Source: Streptomyces puniciscabiei (lineage in GTDB: Bacteria; Actinomycetota; Actinomycetes; Streptomycetales; Streptomycetaceae). From it: 64,000 nt of DNA. Under the pieces are notes generated by a model. That model ran no database searches and was not told where the DNA came from. It saw only the letters and a program-made list of their open reading frames with translations. Shown here in pieces: positions 29,553-37,460 of the stretch (positions are counted from its first letter, which is position 1; each line of letters opens with the position of its first letter). The stretch spans positions 868,001-932,000 of the forward strand of contig NZ_VFNX01000001.1 in assembly GCF_006715785.1 (NCBI RefSeq), read 5' to 3'. Both the position numbers and the translations under genes were made by a program.

Positions 29553-29726
29553 ATGACGCGCACCGTACGTGTCGCATTCATCGGCGGCATCGCCGGTGTG
29601 GCCGTGGCGATGGCTATGGGGCACGGCTCGTTCTCGCCGTCCGTCACTCCGGCGTCTGCGGTCGGTTCAAGTGTGGTAACAGCCGGCGATGTCGGCTGGA
29701 ATGCTGTGAAGCCCTCCGCATCCTGA
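29553..29726 (+). CDS. Small exported peptide, possible precursor or signal peptide product
   Basis: 57-residue ORF. A basic start (MTRTVRVAF) and a hydrophobic core of Gly/Ala/Val are followed by a likely signal-peptidase site after PASA. That leaves a short tail ending GDVGWNAVKPSAS. The mature part would be about 20 residues. A frame-consistent upstream ATG at 29511 exists; neither has a good ribosome site. No family was recognised. It lies 240 nt before the first ATP-grasp ligase gene, on the same strand. Because ATP-grasp enzymes can modify or extend ribosomal peptides, it could be a substrate, but it could equally be an unrelated small secreted protein. The remaining 29268-29552 shows no gene. 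Confidence 0.45.
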   Translation: MTRTVRVAFIGGIAGVAVAMAMGHGSFSPSVTPASAVGSSVVTAGDVGWNAVKPSAS

Positions 29727-29890
29727 CCGCGCGGAGAGCGCGGCGGGTTCCCGCTGCCCGATGCGCCGGAGCGCGACAAGCCACCGCTCCACCGAGTGGA
29801 TTATCGCCCATCGACTTCGGGGGACTTCTCGGAGTGCGCGTGCCGGTCCACTTCCAGTTCTCCGTCAATGGTGGCTGTGAACGGCGTTGA

Positions 29891-29969
29891 TCCTCAATGC
29901 GCTGAGGTCTGACTTCTCGTCACGTGAACCATGGCCGAGCTCAGAGCTAGAACTCGAGGAAACCCTATG
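29891..29969 (+). promoter_or_regulatory. 79-nt conserved leader L2, ahead of the first ATP-grasp gene
   Basis: Second copy of the leader at 26409-26487, 71 of 79 positions identical, same length to the start codon. The CCTCA-N6-TGAGG hairpin and the ATG-CGC-TGA mini-ORF are unchanged. The changes cluster in the middle and at the start codon (ATG instead of GTG). Confidence 0.7.
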
Positions 29970-31211
29970 CCTTATCGTGTCCTGGTGGTGCAACCCGCGT
30001 TCTCCGCGAACGCCTATATCACTCATGCCCGTTCTCTCAATTGGGACGTCGTGGTGGCCTCCTATGAGGCCGAAGGCCGAAGGGTCGCCGAGTTCGTGCG
30101 ATCTGCCGCGACAGAGATGATCGTGACGGATACCAACTCCGGGGACGTCCTGGAGGCTGCCGTCGTCCAATCCCACCAGCGGAACGCCATTCATGCTGTT
30201 GTCGCCGGCGGCGAGTACTACGTGCCGGCAGCCGGCCGGCTGTCCGCGCGGCTGGGGCTGCCCGGGCTGGCCGGCACGGCCGTGGACCAGGTCCGGCACA
30301 AGGCGAGGATGCTCGAGGCGGTGGCTGCGGCCGGCCTGCACGTACCGAGGTTCACTGTGGTCCGTGAGCTGGCGGAACTCGATGCAGCATGTGCTTACGT
30401 GGGCTTCCCCGCAGTCATCAAGCCGGTCGATTCCGGCGGGAGCGTTCACGTGTCGCGCGTCGACTCTCTCGAAGAAGCGCGCCGGGCGGTGTCTGCGATC
30501 CACGCCGAGGAGGGACTCGAGTTCGACCGGCCGCTGACCGCCGACGTGATGGTCGAAGAGTACGTGGCTGGAACGGAGTACAGCGCCGACGGCTACGTCA
30601 GCAACGGCGAAGTCACCGTTGTGGCGGTGACGCGGAAGCTGCTCGGCCCCGAGCCGCGGTTCCTGGAGCTGGGGCATCTCACGCCCGCGCCGCTCGACGA
30701 GGCTGTCCGCCACGAACTCGCGTCGTACGCCGCGGATGTCGTCAAGGCGGTGGGGATCACGACGGGGCCGTTCCACTGCGAACTGCGCCTCAGTGAGGGG
30801 CGCCCCGTACTCATCGAGGTGGCCGCGCGCCTGCCCGGCGGCAAGATCACCGAGCTCATGGAGATGGTCACCGGCCTCAGGCTGCCCGGAAGGGTCCTCG
30901 CGGACATCACCGGCGCGGATCCCCAGAGCGCGGCGGCGCATGGCGAGCCGGTCGCCAAGGCGACTGGCATTCGTTTCCTGACCGCGGGCGGCGCGGGTTC
31001 GTACGCGCGGCTCGAAGGCTGGGACGAGCTGACGTCCGAGCCGTGGGTGATGGGGAGCCACGTCCTCATCGAACCGGGCGTCGGCATCAAGACCGATGAG
31101 GCGGACTACAGCTGTCGGATCGCGGCCGTCGTCTTCACCGCGGACTCCCCGGAAGAGGCGCTCGAGCGCTGGTACGAGATCGGTGACCGCGTACGCGTGG
31201 TCAGCACCTGA
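29967..31211 (+). CDS. ATP-grasp carboxylate-amine ligase 1
   Basis: 414-residue ligase of the ATP-grasp superfamily (BacD/DabC/PurK-like architecture) that activates a carboxylate as acyl phosphate and couples it to an amine. A pre-ATP-grasp Rossmann-like domain covers about 1-105 (AVVAGGEYYVPAAGRL). The ATP-binding lid follows (KARMLEAVAAAGLHVPRF, VGFPAVIKPVDSGGS), then the metal-binding C-terminal core (FHCELRLSEGRPVLIEVAARLPGG, with the E...N/R-type magnesium ligands). A C-terminal domain of about 90 residues follows. ATG 29967 is set by CGAGGAAA in the conserved leader. It leads the cluster operon and shares length and layout with the second ligase. Its substrates are not readable from sequence; Hpg is the obvious candidate. 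Confidence 0.85.
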   Translation: MPYRVLVVQPAFSANAYITHARSLNWDVVVASYEAEGRRVAEFVRSAATEMIVTDTNSGDVLEAAVVQSHQRNAIHAVVAGGEYYVPAAGRLSARLGLPGLAGTAVDQVRHKARMLEAVAAAGLHVPRFTVVRELAELDAACAYVGFPAVIKPVDSGGSVHVSRVDSLEEARRAVSAIHAEEGLEFDRPLTADVMVEEYVAGTEYSADGYVSNGEVTVVAVTRKLLGPEPRFLELGHLTPAPLDEAVRHELASYAADVVKAVGITTGPFHCELRLSEGRPVLIEVAARLPGGKITELMEMVTGLRLPGRVLADITGADPQSAAAHGEPVAKATGIRFLTAGGAGSYARLEGWDELTSEPWVMGSHVLIEPGVGIKTDEADYSCRIAAVVFTADSPEEALERWYEIGDRVRVVST

Positions 31212-31231
31212 CACGGAAGGAAGGATCGAAC

Positions 31232-32290
31232 ATGAACCCCCTGCGCCTGCACTGGTGCTCGCCGCCCGACACGGGACAGGCGAAGCCCACGGATCCCTAC
31301 AACATGGGCAAGCTCGACATGGGGGAAGTCAGGGACTTCGTGCAGGAGGCCGATGAACTCGGCGTCGACAGCCTGTTGTTCGGGATCTCCAAGCGACTGC
31401 CCGATCCGATCCCGGTGATCGGGGCGCTTTCGCAGGTCACTGATCGTGTCACGTTCATGCTCGCCTATCGGCCGGGCCTGATGACACCGCCGCTCTTCGC
31501 TCAGGTCGTCAACACTCTCTCCTGGATGACGGACGGGCGCATCGCCCTCAACATCGTGTCCGGTACCTCTCCCGCGGAGCAGGCCGGATACGGCGACTTC
31601 CTCAGCCATGACGAGAGGTACGCGCGCTGCAACGAGTTCCTGGAGATCCTCCGGGGTCTCTGGGAGGGCGAGTCACCGCTGAGCTACGACGGGCAGCACT
31701 ACACGCTCAAGGACACGGAGCTCGGCCTCGGATACAGCGGCGGAGTGCGGCCACAGATCTACCTCAGCGGGGCCTCGGCCGTGGCGCAGCAGACCGCGCT
31801 GGCCCTGGGGGACTGCTGGCTGCGGTACGGAGACACCCCTGAGGCCCTGGCACAGGCCAGCCGGCCGCTCGTCGAAGGCGGGTGCCGCGTGGGTACCCGC
31901 ATGCACGTGCTGGCTCGTCCCACCCGCGAGGAGGCCGTGGCGGAGCTTGCCGAGCTCGTGCGCAATCCGAACGAGGACCACAAGGAGTGGGTCCGCCATG
32001 CGCTCAGCACCACCGACTCCGAGGCGGTGACGTCCTCCTACAAGTTGGCGAACTCCGCGGTCGACGAATGGCTCTCGCCCTACATCTGGACGGGTGCCGT
32101 GGCCTACCGCGGGGGTCCGGCCCTGTGCATCGTCGGGAGCTATGAAGAGGTGGCCCAGTACATCTACAGCTACAAGGCCGCGGGTATCAGTGAATTCATC
32201 TTCTCGGGGTGGCCGACCCGGGACGAGATGAGGAACTTCTTCACTCATGTCGCTCCCCTGATTCGCCGTCTTGAGGCAGAGGCGTCCTGA
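31232..32290 (+). CDS. Luciferase-like FMN-dependent monooxygenase
   Basis: 352-residue TIM-barrel flavin monooxygenase of the alkanesulfonate/LLM group (LRLHWCSPPDTGQA, LSWMTDGRIALNIVSG, DERYARCNEFLEILRGLW, IYLSGASAVAQ). Such enzymes use reduced FMN supplied by a separate reductase to oxygenate sulfur, carbon or nitrogen centres. The flavin reductase encoded two genes downstream is the likely partner. AAGGAAGGATCGAAC precedes ATG 31232, 20 nt after the ligase gene, so they are co-transcribed. In small peptide pathways this pair often makes N-hydroxy, oxime or related groups; that is inference. Confidence 0.87.
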   Translation: MNPLRLHWCSPPDTGQAKPTDPYNMGKLDMGEVRDFVQEADELGVDSLLFGISKRLPDPIPVIGALSQVTDRVTFMLAYRPGLMTPPLFAQVVNTLSWMTDGRIALNIVSGTSPAEQAGYGDFLSHDERYARCNEFLEILRGLWEGESPLSYDGQHYTLKDTELGLGYSGGVRPQIYLSGASAVAQQTALALGDCWLRYGDTPEALAQASRPLVEGGCRVGTRMHVLARPTREEAVAELAELVRNPNEDHKEWVRHALSTTDSEAVTSSYKLANSAVDEWLSPYIWTGAVAYRGGPALCIVGSYEEVAQYIYSYKAAGISEFIFSGWPTRDEMRNFFTHVAPLIRRLEAEAS

Positions 32291-32469
32291 GCGAGCAGGG
32301 CGACCATCTGCGCGCGCTGCCAGGACCGTAGCCAGGCGGCCGTGCAATCTCGCGAAACGAAGCCCTGCGGTGCTCGTCGCGAATACGTGTGACGAACCAA
32401 AGGAAGCGATCGAGTTCACCCCGCGGACGATGCCGATCAAGGCTGGCGCCGCAGTGACGGAGCAGCGTG

Positions 32470-32544
32470 GCTGTTCACGTACCCCACCCGAATGAATTGC
32501 GCGTCCGACCTGCGGCAAAGCCGGCGATCGCGCAAGTGAACAGC
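32470..32544 (+). promoter_or_regulatory. Spaced inverted repeat ahead of the second ATP-grasp gene
   Basis: GCTGTTCAC (32470-32478) and GTGAACAGC (32536-32544) are perfect inverted arms 57 nt apart, ending just before the ribosome site of the next gene. The left arm is part of GCTGTTCACGTACC, which also occurs exactly at 26336-26349. It could be an RNA stem or paired operator sites. The 32291-32559 gap holds no gene. Confidence 0.5.
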
Positions 32545-32559
32545 TACGGAGGAGTAACC

Positions 32560-33804
32560 ATGCACATTGTCGTCATCAACCGGTGGCCGAGGTTCCAGGA
32601 GGGGCCGCGCTGGGACTTCTCGATGGGCCGCTTCGAGGAGCTCATCGACCATGAGCGGCACCAGGTCAGTTACGTGGTCGACGCGGTCGGCGCCACCGGA
32701 GTCCTTGCCGATCCCGAGCAGATCGCCGACCTGGTCGAGGTCGAAGACCTCAACGACTTCGAGGCAGTTCGCGGAGCGGTTCAGAGGATCACGGACCACC
32801 TCGGCCCGGTCGACCGGCTCGTAGCCGTGTCGGAGGCCACGCTCGGTGTCGCGGCCGAAGTCCGCGCGGCACTCGACATCCCCGGTCCGCGACCCGAGGA
32901 CGTGGCCCTCTACCGGAACAAGCTGCGGATGAAGGAAGCCGCGGCGAAGGCCGGTATCCGCGTGCCTCGGTTCGCTTCCTGCGACAACCCCGAGTCCGCA
33001 GTGGACTTCGCGCGGATGATCGGATTCCCACTGATACTCAAGCCGCTGTCCGGCGCGGGGAGCAGGGGGGTGCACCGCGTCGAGGACGAGGCCACGCTCA
33101 CGACGCTGCTGGATCAGATCGACACCGGGGACTACGAACTCGAGGAGTTCATCGACGGGCCGATCTACCACGTGGACGGGTTTGCCGGCGAGGACTCGCA
33201 GATCCCGTTCATGGCGGTGTCCCGCTACATCGGCGACTGCCTCGCCTTCGAGGCCGGCCGGCAGCCCCTCGGCTCCGTCGTCGTCCAGGACTCCCCGCTG
33301 CGCGACCGTGTGCACGAGTTCGCCCGGCAGTGCGTGTCGGGTCTGGGCATGACCTCCATGCCGTTCCACCTCGAGCTCTTCGTCACGGCCGGGGGGGACC
33401 TGGTGTTCCTGGAGATCGCGGGCCGGATCGGCGGGGCCGAGGTGCCGTACCTCACGGACAAGCTCTTCGGGGTCAACCTCTTCGAGCTCTGGCTGGACGC
33501 CCTGTGTGAGGGCGGGGCGACGGTCCCGCCGCAGACGGGCGACCCGTCCGGCGGCTGGCTGATCATCCCGAAGCCCGCCGGACTGCCGGCCGAGGTCGTC
33601 TCGGTGACCTCCATGCGGGACCGCTTCGCCACGATCTGGCGGGAGTTGGTACCGACCCCCGGCGAGGTGATGCAGCCCGGCGGTAGCTACGACGCGGTGC
33701 ACAGCGGGCGGTTCATCCTCATCGGCGACGAGTCGGCTGTGGCGGAGGACATCCGGAAGATCATCGCCGATTTCCGGATCGAAACCGCTCCGGTGCCGCA
33801 GTGA
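32560..33804 (+). CDS. ATP-grasp carboxylate-amine ligase 2
   Basis: 414 residues, the same length and order as ligase 1 but clearly diverged. The N-terminal domain (INRWPRFQEGPRWDFS) is followed by LRMKEAAAKAGIRVPRF and IGFPLILKPLSGAGSRGV, then ELEEFIDGPIYHVDGF and the metal-binding segment FHLELFVTAGGDLVFLEIAGR. GGAGGAG seven bases before ATG 32560 decides the start. Two ligases in one operon suggest a product with two amide bonds, or two successive couplings around Hpg. It follows the monooxygenase after 270 nt and may have its own promoter. Confidence 0.85.
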   Translation: MHIVVINRWPRFQEGPRWDFSMGRFEELIDHERHQVSYVVDAVGATGVLADPEQIADLVEVEDLNDFEAVRGAVQRITDHLGPVDRLVAVSEATLGVAAEVRAALDIPGPRPEDVALYRNKLRMKEAAAKAGIRVPRFASCDNPESAVDFARMIGFPLILKPLSGAGSRGVHRVEDEATLTTLLDQIDTGDYELEEFIDGPIYHVDGFAGEDSQIPFMAVSRYIGDCLAFEAGRQPLGSVVVQDSPLRDRVHEFARQCVSGLGMTSMPFHLELFVTAGGDLVFLEIAGRIGGAEVPYLTDKLFGVNLFELWLDALCEGGATVPPQTGDPSGGWLIIPKPAGLPAEVVSVTSMRDRFATIWRELVPTPGEVMQPGGSYDAVHSGRFILIGDESAVAEDIRKIIADFRIETAPVPQ

Positions 33805-33898
33805 GGAATCCCGGACCGGGCCGCACCACACCATCACGGGCCGTCGGTTGCTTCGGCCTGCCAGAAAACATTCACGAGCTGCTCCGCGGGGGAACTTG

Positions 33899-34405
33899 AT
33901 GGACGTCGGTTCTGTACGCTTCAGCGAACTCTTCGGCTCGTTCCCGACTCCGATCGCCATCGTCACGGCAATGGACGGAGCGGGTGAGCCGTACGGTTTC
34001 ACCAGCAACGCCGTCTGTTCGGTGTCGGCGGCGACGTCGACGCTGCTGGTCTCCGTCGGCAAGGGGTCCCGCACGCTGCCGGCGATCGTTTCGTCGCAGG
34101 CGTTCGCGGTGAACTTCCTCTCCTCGTCCGCGCGTGACGCCTCGCAGGTGTTCGCGAGCAAGGCCACGGACAAGTTCGCACATGTCGAATGGCGACCCTC
34201 GGCCGTTGCCGGAGGCGCTCCGCTGCTCACCGAAATCGCACTCGGCTTTGCGGAATGCAGGGTTGAGAATGCGATCGAGGTGAGTGACCATTGGCTTTTC
34301 GTAGGCCGGGTGGAAGGCGCTGAGACCTTTCCCCGCGAGCCACTTCTCTACCGTCGGGGCGACTACGGTGTCTGGTCGCCGCTGAACGAGTTCTCCCCTG
34401 TCTAG
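33899..34405 (+). CDS. Flavin reductase
   Basis: 168-residue FMN-binding split-barrel protein of the HpaC/ActVB type (FGSFPTPIAIVTAMDG, FTSNAVCSVSAATSTLLVS, FAVNFLSS). It reduces FMN with NAD(P)H and hands it to a two-component monooxygenase, here most likely the LLM enzyme two genes upstream. GGGGGA before ATG 33899 fixes the start; an in-frame ATG at 33848 lacks a site. It follows ligase 2 by 94 nt. Confidence 0.88.
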   Translation: MDVGSVRFSELFGSFPTPIAIVTAMDGAGEPYGFTSNAVCSVSAATSTLLVSVGKGSRTLPAIVSSQAFAVNFLSSSARDASQVFASKATDKFAHVEWRPSAVAGGAPLLTEIALGFAECRVENAIEVSDHWLFVGRVEGAETFPREPLLYRRGDYGVWSPLNEFSPV

Positions 34406-34511
34406 TGCGACGTTCGCACCCGAATCTCCTGATTCGCCAGGCAGTCCCTTCCCAAAAACTTATCGACATCTCGACCTCCTCCTGTCGACGATGGAAGCAG
34501 AAGGGTTTTAC

Positions 34512-35576
34512 ATGAACATCGGGGCCGTAGACCACATCGAGTTCTACGTCGGAGATGCCCAGCAGTCCGCGTTCTACCTCTGCACCGCTTTCGGCTTCCG
34601 TATCTGCGGCCAAGCCGGCCCCGAGACAGGACAGGCCGACCACCGCTCGCTGCTGCTGCGCCAGGGCGGCATCGAGGTCGTCCTCACCTCCGCCCTCAAC
34701 CCCACCCACCCGGCCGCGTCCTACGTGATGCAGCACGGTGACGGCGTCGCCAACATCGCGTTCGAGGTCGACGACGCCACCCGTGCCTTCGAGCTGGCAG
34801 TCGAGCGGGGCGCCGTCGCCGTCGAACAGCCCACCGTCCACAGCAAGGACGGCACCGAGGTGGTCACCGCCGCGGTCCTGGGCTTCGGTGACGTGGCCCA
34901 CCGGTTCGTCCAGCGCACCGGCGACCGCAAGCAGTTCCTGCCCGGAGTGATGGACATCATCGCCGCGGACCCCGAGGCGGGCGAGGAACTGCTCAGCACC
35001 GTGGACCACGCGGCGATCTGCCTGCCCGCGGGCCAACTGCGCCCCACGGTCGCGTTCTACGAGCACGTCTTCGGCTTCTCGCAGATCTTCGAGGAGTTCA
35101 TCGAGGTCGGTTCCCAGGCGATGGACTCCAAGGTCGTCCAGAGCCCGTCCGGCAAGGTGACCTTCACCCTGATCGAGCCGGTCACCGACCGCCAGCCCGG
35201 CCAGATCGACACCTTCCTCGCCCGCCACGGCGGCGCCGGCGTCCAGCACGTGGCGCTGCTCTGCGACGACATCGTGGGCACCGTGCAGACCCTGGAGCAG
35301 CGGGGCGTCACCTTCCTGCAGACGCCGGGCTCCTACTACGACCAGCTGAAGGAGCGCTTCGAGCGCTCCGAGCTCGCGATCGAGGACCTGCGCCGGACCA
35401 ACGTCCTGATCGACGAGGACCACTGGGGCCAGGTGTTCCAGATCTTCACCCAGTCCCAGCACGTGCGGAAGACGTACTTCTGGGAGGTCATCGACCGGCA
35501 CGGCGCCCGCACCTTCGGCAGCGGCAACATCAAGGCGCTCTACGAGGCGGTCGCCCGCGAGAAGGTCGTCTCCTGA
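34512..35576 (+). CDS. hmaS: 4-hydroxymandelate synthase
   Basis: 354-residue non-heme iron dioxygenase with two VOC-fold repeats that turns 4-hydroxyphenylpyruvate into 4-hydroxymandelate, the committing step to 4-hydroxyphenylglycine. Metal ligands are His166 (VDHAAI), His246 (VQHVAL) and Glu325 (FWEVIDRHG). It resembles HmaS of glycopeptide producers more than HPPD: AGVQHVAL is common to both, but QIFTQSQHVRKTYFW, the GSGNIKALYEAV ending and VGSQAMDSKVVQS follow the HmaS pattern. The setting with Pdh, HpgT and Hmo settles the choice. AGAAGGG precedes ATG 34512, and the upstream in-frame ATG at 34491 lacks one. Confidence 0.88.
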   Translation: MNIGAVDHIEFYVGDAQQSAFYLCTAFGFRICGQAGPETGQADHRSLLLRQGGIEVVLTSALNPTHPAASYVMQHGDGVANIAFEVDDATRAFELAVERGAVAVEQPTVHSKDGTEVVTAAVLGFGDVAHRFVQRTGDRKQFLPGVMDIIAADPEAGEELLSTVDHAAICLPAGQLRPTVAFYEHVFGFSQIFEEFIEVGSQAMDSKVVQSPSGKVTFTLIEPVTDRQPGQIDTFLARHGGAGVQHVALLCDDIVGTVQTLEQRGVTFLQTPGSYYDQLKERFERSELAIEDLRRTNVLIDEDHWGQVFQIFTQSQHVRKTYFWEVIDRHGARTFGSGNIKALYEAVAREKVVS

Positions 35577-35628
35577 CCCGGCTCAGGGCGCCGTCCATCC
35601 ACCGAACCACCGACCTGTAAGGAAGAGC

Positions 35629-36546
35629 ATGACCACCGAGGCCATCCGGACCTTCGCCCTCACCGACGAGGAGCGCGCGCTGCTGCCGACTGACGAGGAC
35701 GTCGCCTTCTACGCGGAGCACGGCTGGTACCTGTCGAAGAAGCTGTTCACCGACGAGGAGATCGACCAGCTGGAGGCCGCCAGCGAGCGCTTCTACGCCG
35801 GCCACCGCGACCGCACCCTGCCGGTCCGCCCGCCCAAGCTGGCCTACTGGGAGCCGGAGAAGGGTGACGTCCAGCGGCACAACGACTACATCCACTACGA
35901 GGACGACACCATCGGCCGGATCCTGAGCAAGCCGCTGCTGGGCGCGGTCGCCGCGCGCCTCGCCCAGGCCGAGCAGATCCGGGTGTTCCAGTCGACGCTC
36001 ATCTACAAGCCCCCGGTGGCGCAGGAGCAGTCGAACATCGTGCCCTGGCACTTCGACCGCCACTACTGGTCCACCTCCACCTCCGAGCGGATGCTGACCG
36101 CGTTCATCCCCTTCCACGACTGCGGCGAGGAGATGGGCACCATCACCATGGTCGACGGCAGCCACCTGTGGAAGGAGACCGCCGACAACGATGCCACCTC
36201 GCTGCACTTCGCCGAGCGCGACCGCTCCGAGCTGGACCAGATGCTGGAGGAGAACGCGGCGTTCAACGGCGTGGAGGTCACCAAGATCCCGGTCACGATC
36301 CCCAAGGGGCACGTCAACTTCCACCACTGCCGCACCTACCACGGCAGCGGTGCCAACGTCAGCGACCGTCCGCGCCGCGCGATCTCCTTCCACCTGCAGG
36401 ACGGCGAGAACCGCTACCGCGAGTTCTTCCGCTCGGACGGCACCCAGGTCAGCTACAACCACGACGTGCTGGTGCGCCGCACGGCCGAGGGCACTCCCGA
36501 CTACAGCGACCCCGAGTACCTCCCGCTGCTGTGGAGCGAGCACTGA
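35629..36546 (+). CDS. PhyH-type Fe(II)/2-oxoglutarate dioxygenase
   Basis: 305-residue phytanoyl-CoA-dioxygenase-like enzyme. The iron-binding facial triad is visible as His141 and Asp143 (PWHFDRHY) and His238 (TYHGSG), with an Arg (PRR, 249-250) where 2-oxoglutarate is held. Enzymes of this group hydroxylate amino acids or peptides in natural-product pathways, and a few halogenate. The Asp in HFD argues for hydroxylation rather than halogenation. AAGGAAGAGC precedes ATG 35629. Its stop overlaps the start of pdh (TGATG), so it is part of the Hpg operon. Its substrate is not known. Confidence 0.86.
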   Translation: MTTEAIRTFALTDEERALLPTDEDVAFYAEHGWYLSKKLFTDEEIDQLEAASERFYAGHRDRTLPVRPPKLAYWEPEKGDVQRHNDYIHYEDDTIGRILSKPLLGAVAARLAQAEQIRVFQSTLIYKPPVAQEQSNIVPWHFDRHYWSTSTSERMLTAFIPFHDCGEEMGTITMVDGSHLWKETADNDATSLHFAERDRSELDQMLEENAAFNGVEVTKIPVTIPKGHVNFHHCRTYHGSGANVSDRPRRAISFHLQDGENRYREFFRSDGTQVSYNHDVLVRRTAEGTPDYSDPEYLPLLWSEH

Positions 36547-37457
36547 TGCGTAGTGCCGCGGTGGTCGGTACCGGATTGATCGGCACCTCGATCGCCCTGG
36601 CCCTGCGTGGCCGGGGCGTGACCACCTACCTGATCGACACCGACCCGGAGGCGGCGCGCACGGCCGCCGAACTCGGGGCCGGCATCGCGGGCAGTCCGCG
36701 TGAACCGGTCGACCTGGCGGTCATCGCGGTACCACCGCAGTACGTTGCAGCGGCCCTCAGAGAACACCAGCAGCGGGAGCTGGCACATGACTTCACGGAC
36801 GCGGCCAGCGTCAAGGAGCAGGTCCAGCAGGAGGCGGCCCGGACCGGCTGTGACCTGACCCGCTTCGTCGGAGGGCATCCCATGGGTGGCCGGGAGCAGT
36901 CGGGTCCGCTGGCCGCGAGCGCCGACCTGTTCCACGGTCGTCCCTGGGTACTCACTCCGGCCCCGCAGACCCGGGCGCAGACGGTCGAACGCGCCCGGAA
37001 CCTGGCTGAGCTGTGCGGGGCCAGGCCGGTCGTGATGACCCAGGCGGAGCACGACCAGGCGGTCGCGCTGGTCTCCCACACCCCGCATCTGGTGTCGAGC
37101 CTGCTCGCTGCGCGTCTGCTGCATGGCGAGCAGTCGCAGCTCGGGATCGCAGGACAGGGACTCCGTGACGTGACCCGCCTCGCCGGAGGCAGCGTTGAAC
37201 TGTGGACCGACATCCTGGGCACGAATGCCGTAGCAGTCGCCGACGTCCTCGCGGAGTTCTCCCGCGACGTGGCGCTGATGGTCGACACATTGCGCACACT
37301 GGGCACCGCCCGGAAGCCGGAGCAAGACAGTGCCTCAAGGGATCGGCTCGCGTCGGTCCTGCTCCACGGCTTGCAGGGAAGGGCTCGGATCCCCGCAGGC
37401 AGCACGGACGGAGCCGGCACGATCCGGACTTATGCGACCGCACCGGGAAGGGTGTGA
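36546..37457 (+). CDS. pdh: Prephenate dehydrogenase
   Basis: 303-residue NAD-dependent TyrA-like enzyme that oxidatively decarboxylates prephenate to 4-hydroxyphenylpyruvate, the substrate of HmaS. The Rossmann motif VVGTGLIGTSIALALRGRG is at the N-terminus; the family segments FVGGHPMGGREQSG and HDQAVALVSHTPHLVSS follow. Glycopeptide and other Hpg clusters carry such a dedicated pathway copy. It overlaps the dioxygenase gene (TGATG) and lies three nt before hpgT. Confidence 0.9.
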   Translation: MRSAAVVGTGLIGTSIALALRGRGVTTYLIDTDPEAARTAAELGAGIAGSPREPVDLAVIAVPPQYVAAALREHQQRELAHDFTDAASVKEQVQQEAARTGCDLTRFVGGHPMGGREQSGPLAASADLFHGRPWVLTPAPQTRAQTVERARNLAELCGARPVVMTQAEHDQAVALVSHTPHLVSSLLAARLLHGEQSQLGIAGQGLRDVTRLAGGSVELWTDILGTNAVAVADVLAEFSRDVALMVDTLRTLGTARKPEQDSASRDRLASVLLHGLQGRARIPAGSTDGAGTIRTYATAPGRV

Positions 37458-37460
37458 GGG

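Noticed and set aside
30593..31090. Antisense ORF within ATP-grasp 1.
   Set aside because: No motif or ribosome site; it is fully inside a well-supported gene.
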